Part shown: in pieces, positions 55,863 to 58,710 of the stretch | How the letters are laid out: every line of letters starts with the position of its first letter | Numbering within the stretch: the stretch's first letter is position 1 | NCBI RefSeq assembly: GCF_001632365.1 | Contig: NW_024468518.1 | Coordinates: forward strand, 19,566 to 78,275 | Direction: 5' to 3' | Origin: Laetiporus sulphureus 93-53 | Taxonomy: Eukaryota > Basidiomycota > Agaricomycetes > Polyporales > Laetiporaceae | DNA length: 58,710 nucleotides | Program-made: the position numbers and the translations under genes | The notes under the pieces: model-generated | Databases searched by the model: none | What the model was told of the DNA's origin: nothing | What the model saw: the letters and a program-made list of their open reading frames with translations, nothing else

Positions 55863-57204
55863 GAAGTGCTGCCCTTGGCGGCAGATCCCTTGCTCACCTT
55901 AGATGCCCTGTAACAAGTGCACAATGTGTCAATGTTAACCGGTGTCATCTTTGAGAAAAAATTGCCTCCATTGCATTTGCAATCAGTGTTGCATGCCCTA
56001 GATTTCAAACTTGGGTTAGCCACTATGAAAAACTATATATATCAATTATTTAATCAATATATCACGCAAGAATTGTTCAAGCGACACACAGAACATGGCA
56101 CTGCCATAAACATGCTTGTGATTTCAGGAGCAGAAGGGTATATGACAGAATCTGATATACTGCCATAGCATCTGGATAGCAACAATGAAAGGAAATGAAG
56201 GAATGAAATCTCAGAGACTGTCACAAACTGTAATATTCCACATTATTTTATTGCTCGCTTTGTGATCACGTGACTATTCACGTGCTCACTCACGTGTATA
56301 TCTTAAGCGCACATATCACGTGCCAGACCTCATACATCATAGAACAGGTACTAACTATTCTGCCTAATAGATAAGGTGCCATATCCGAAGACTCAAGATC
56401 TGGTTGCCTATCCACCAACAGGATAAGCTCCTACAACACCGTGGGATACGGAGCTCCGCCACCTGGGAAGGTGGTCCTATAGTTAGAATAGTTATGGTCA
56501 GGAGGCATAGCCCTTGACCCTGTAGCTGCATGGCAAGGTCTCATGATAGCATTGTATGACTTCGTAGATTAATGCTATTGGCTTATCTCAAGATAGCTCG
56601 CAGGTAACACCGAGCTTCACCTATCTTTAGAACGTGTGCTGAGTCACCGTTCACATGGACCCACTGTAGGCATGTCCATGGTCCCGGTAGACAGTGTATC
56701 AGGGGTCTGACCCTGCTTGTATATATACTGGGGTCATCTGGGTTTACACCCCCAGACTTATCTACCTTCGTCAATACTCGATACACTTGACTGCAGCTGC
56801 GACTTCCCCTACAAGTCCAGCTCACCTCTTATAGTCTGCGACCTCCGTCACTTCACCTTATCCAACATAAGCAAGTAAGACACTTTGGACTTTGCCTGAT
56901 ATTGGGTCTCCGTGACAGAGACTGAGGTTGAATTGAGATGAGCTTTGACAGTGGACATCCAGCAGATGAGAAGATGGCAAAACAGATACTATGCATGATG
57001 CCTCAGGGCATGGTTAAGACAAACATCATGAAGTAGATCCGACAGCGACGAATTGAAGAACACGAAGGAATATAAATTGAACAGCAGAGAATGATAAGCC
57101 ACTCTGAGCAAATACTGCCAAATAGTGGAAAGCGCCTGGCGTTCATTTCGAGCCTGAGAGCCTTGCTCTGGTGAGCAAGGGATCTTATGTAACCTTTTTG
57201 CCAC
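55863..57204. other. Repeat-like stretch without recognised gene
   Basis: Contains the E-box cluster and, at about 56640-56880, a sequence with a TATATATA box and CT-rich words that resembles LTRs of Gypsy type. No partner LTR or Pol is seen, so this is only a suggestion. Confidence 0.3.
56267..56322. promoter_or_regulatory. Cluster of four CACGTG E-boxes
   Basis: CACGTG occurs at 56267, 56279, 56291 and 56317. The first three starts are exactly 12 bases apart. Such sites bind bHLH factors (Pho4 or Cbf1 type). No gene directly beside it is recognised, so its role is open. Confidence 0.6.
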
Positions 57205-57280
57205 ATGAGTCCGGACTCTCTTTTGGGAGAGTCCGTACCTCGGCTTGTCCCCAAGCCTCCGATCGGTGGCTCGGTGATCT
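57205..57280 (-). repeat. Second inverted LTR remnant with hairpin
   Basis: GTACCTCGGCTTGTCCCCAAGCCTC matches the reverse complement of the first 50 bases of the Copia LTR. Next to it CGGACTCTC-TTTTGG-GAGAGTCCG forms a perfect 9-bp hairpin (57212-57235). Confidence 0.6.
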
Positions 57281-57958
57281 CAATAGCATTGTAATCATGC
57301 TTAACTTATGCGTCAAATTCACTTATTATCAACTACAGCCGAATTCGTAGCAACAGCAGTGCACACGAGGTGGTAGGACGAGAATTTGGGACATCGTGTT
57401 CCTGCCAGTCGAATGTGTTTGAGTACGTGCTGATTGAGGCTCGCGCTGACCTCGAGGCGTCGCGGTTGACGGCAACGCGTTGGCTTTGTCAGACTTAGAG
57501 AAAGAACGTCACATCGATTCGATTCGATTCGTCTCTCCAACAGACTACATGACACGTTTCCAACTAATGCTTTGTCAATACTAATAGTACAGGAATATTC
57601 TCCGGGACGCCGGGCTGGAAGAAGTGCTCGTCGCAATCGATAGTCGTCAGCCGAGTGTACATTTCCCATCGACATAGCAAGGGCAGTGCACTCATGATGT
57701 CATGCATATCACAGGAGCCTCTATCACACATACCTTCCACTCAACCTACACGAGTCCAAGCTGCGCTGCATCGCTTCTCAGACTGGCTTTCCGGACTGGG
57801 AGTCGTGGAATCTCCGCGGCTGGCTCAGCTGATGGTGCAGAGTCTCACGGCGCGCGTGCACCAGGCAGCACTGCAGCGGCTGGCGGGAGCATACCGACGT
57901 CTATGCGAGGAGGTTCGGAGGCCGGAGAACAGATACCAGGCGGCGGCAACACTAGTTT
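57281..57958. other. Stretch between LTR remnant and PDA1 copy
   Basis: Two overlapping frames of over 100 codons on the plus strand run into the PDA1 copy but match no family; likely chance. Confidence 0.35.
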
Positions 57959-58710
57959 CAATCAGGAAGCTGTATCGGTCGGCATGACGCACGTGCTGAC
58001 GCCCCAGGACAACATCATCTCGTCCTATCGCACACATCCGTTCGCCGTCTTGCGCGGTGGGAGCGTCTTTGCGCTCGTCAGCGAGCTTCTCAGCCGCAAA
58101 ACCGGTATCTCGAAGGGCAAGGGTGGCTCCATGCATGTCTTTATGGAGTCCTTCCAGGGCGGGCACGGTATCGTTGGCGTGCAAGTCCCGCTTGGTGCTG
58201 GCCTCGCGTTCGCAGCGAAGTACCTGGAAAAGCCAATCGCGACGTAGACGATGTATGGCGATGGCGCGAGTAACCAGGGACAGGTGTTCGAGGCTTTCAA
58301 CATGGTGCGTTTGTCGTTACTCACAATCCAATCTAAAGCTCACTATGCCATACATATCTGTGATGATAGGCCAAGCTATGGAACCTGCCATGCGTGTTCG
58401 TCTGCGAGAATAACAAGTACGGGATGGGTACCCCGGCAGAGCGGAGCTCGTCCAACACTCAGTATTATACTCGTGGTGACCAGATCCCAGGCATTCAGGT
58501 AACATATTCCTTGCAGCACCCTAGATCAGTACTAACCCTGTATCTAGGTGAATGGCATGGACGTCCTCTCGGTCGTGAAGGCTGTGGAGCACACCAAGCA
58601 GTGGGTTCTGGATGGAAAGGGCCCTATAATACTTGAATTCGTCACGTACCGCTACGGTGGTCACTCGTACGTCGCGCCCTCACTATCTCTCACAACCACA
58701 ATGATGGATC
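57959..58710 (+). pseudogene. Second PDA1 copy, inverted, nonsense-mutated, cut by the window edge
   Basis: Homology to the minus-strand PDA1 at 1121-2682 begins abruptly at CAATCAGG, the last bases of an intron, and continues through exon [16 protein letters not shown] to the right edge. Exons and introns are both nearly identical to the first copy, so the duplication is recent and at DNA level. The first two exons are missing. TAG at 58245-58247 (TAC in the intact copy) interrupts the protein just before [11 protein letters not shown], the thiamine-diphosphate site. Other changes include SELLSRKTG for SELLGRKTG and GVQVPL for GAQVPL. It cannot make active E1 alpha. Confidence 0.92.

Noticed and set aside
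55841..56023. Cys-rich minus-strand frame, possible metallothionein
   Set aside because: Only five cysteines without the regular CxC spacing; overlaps an LTR remnant.
57655..57990. Novel gene fused upstream of the second PDA1 copy
   Set aside because: Frames are open but show no similarity, and the PDA1 homology starts at an intron end, so a chance open frame is more likely.

Overview
The window is nuclear DNA of a filamentous basidiomycete, most likely an Agaricomycete of polypore type. The genes have many short introns of about 45-60 bases, the proteins are eukaryotic and fungal in type, and the mobile elements are fungal (a Ty1/Copia element and a Tnp2/CACTA-like transposase gene). There is one scaffold gap of 100 N at 13218-13317. 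No bacterial operons, tRNA, rRNA or CRISPR were seen.

Left edge (1-3.5 kb): three compact genes that read intact after splicing: COA1 (cytochrome oxidase assembly), PDA1 (pyruvate dehydrogenase E1 alpha) and an Ecm15/UPF0045 thiamine-binding-type protein with a 5-nt microexon. 3.8-28 kb: a mosaic of recognisable host genes, almost all broken: a GID5/ARMC8-like armadillo gene, RPAP1 (two separated pieces), ATG18, SNRNP40, a zinc-finger/AT-hook protein, a small membrane protein, a cytochrome P450, PRMT3 and MET2. Only two neighbouring RING/coiled-coil genes (9.5-11.5 kb) look open. Introns are kept in the broken genes, so they are DNA-level copies or in-place decays, not retrocopies.

29.1-34.5 kb: an apparently intact 12-exon transposase gene. 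Its model joins exactly in frame (1596 codons plus stop). It encodes N-terminal membrane helices, a ubiquitin-like domain, a Tnp2-type transposase core and two SAP-like segments. I consider this the most interesting object in the window. 34.7-50 kb: decayed 2OG-Fe(II) oxygenase, dispersed and tandem repeats including a family of short hairpin-forming units, a large Ser/Pro/Arg-rich coiled-coil gene with in-frame stops, a small membrane protein, and a SET/SMYD-like gene interrupted by a mitochondrial-carrier segment. 50.8-55.7 kb: a complete Copia element with 226-bp LTRs, a 5-bp target duplication and one open frame broken only by stop codons. 55.7-57.3 kb: older inverted LTR remnants and an E-box cluster. 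57.96 kb to the right edge: a second, inverted, nonsense-mutated copy of PDA1.

Most nonsense codons are what C-to-T (or G-to-A) transitions at CGA, CAG or TGG codons would give, while several host genes also carry single-base indels. The picture is a repeat-rich accessory segment that holds decaying copies of genes normally single-copy and essential. Gene names rest on my recognition of protein families; no database search was possible.
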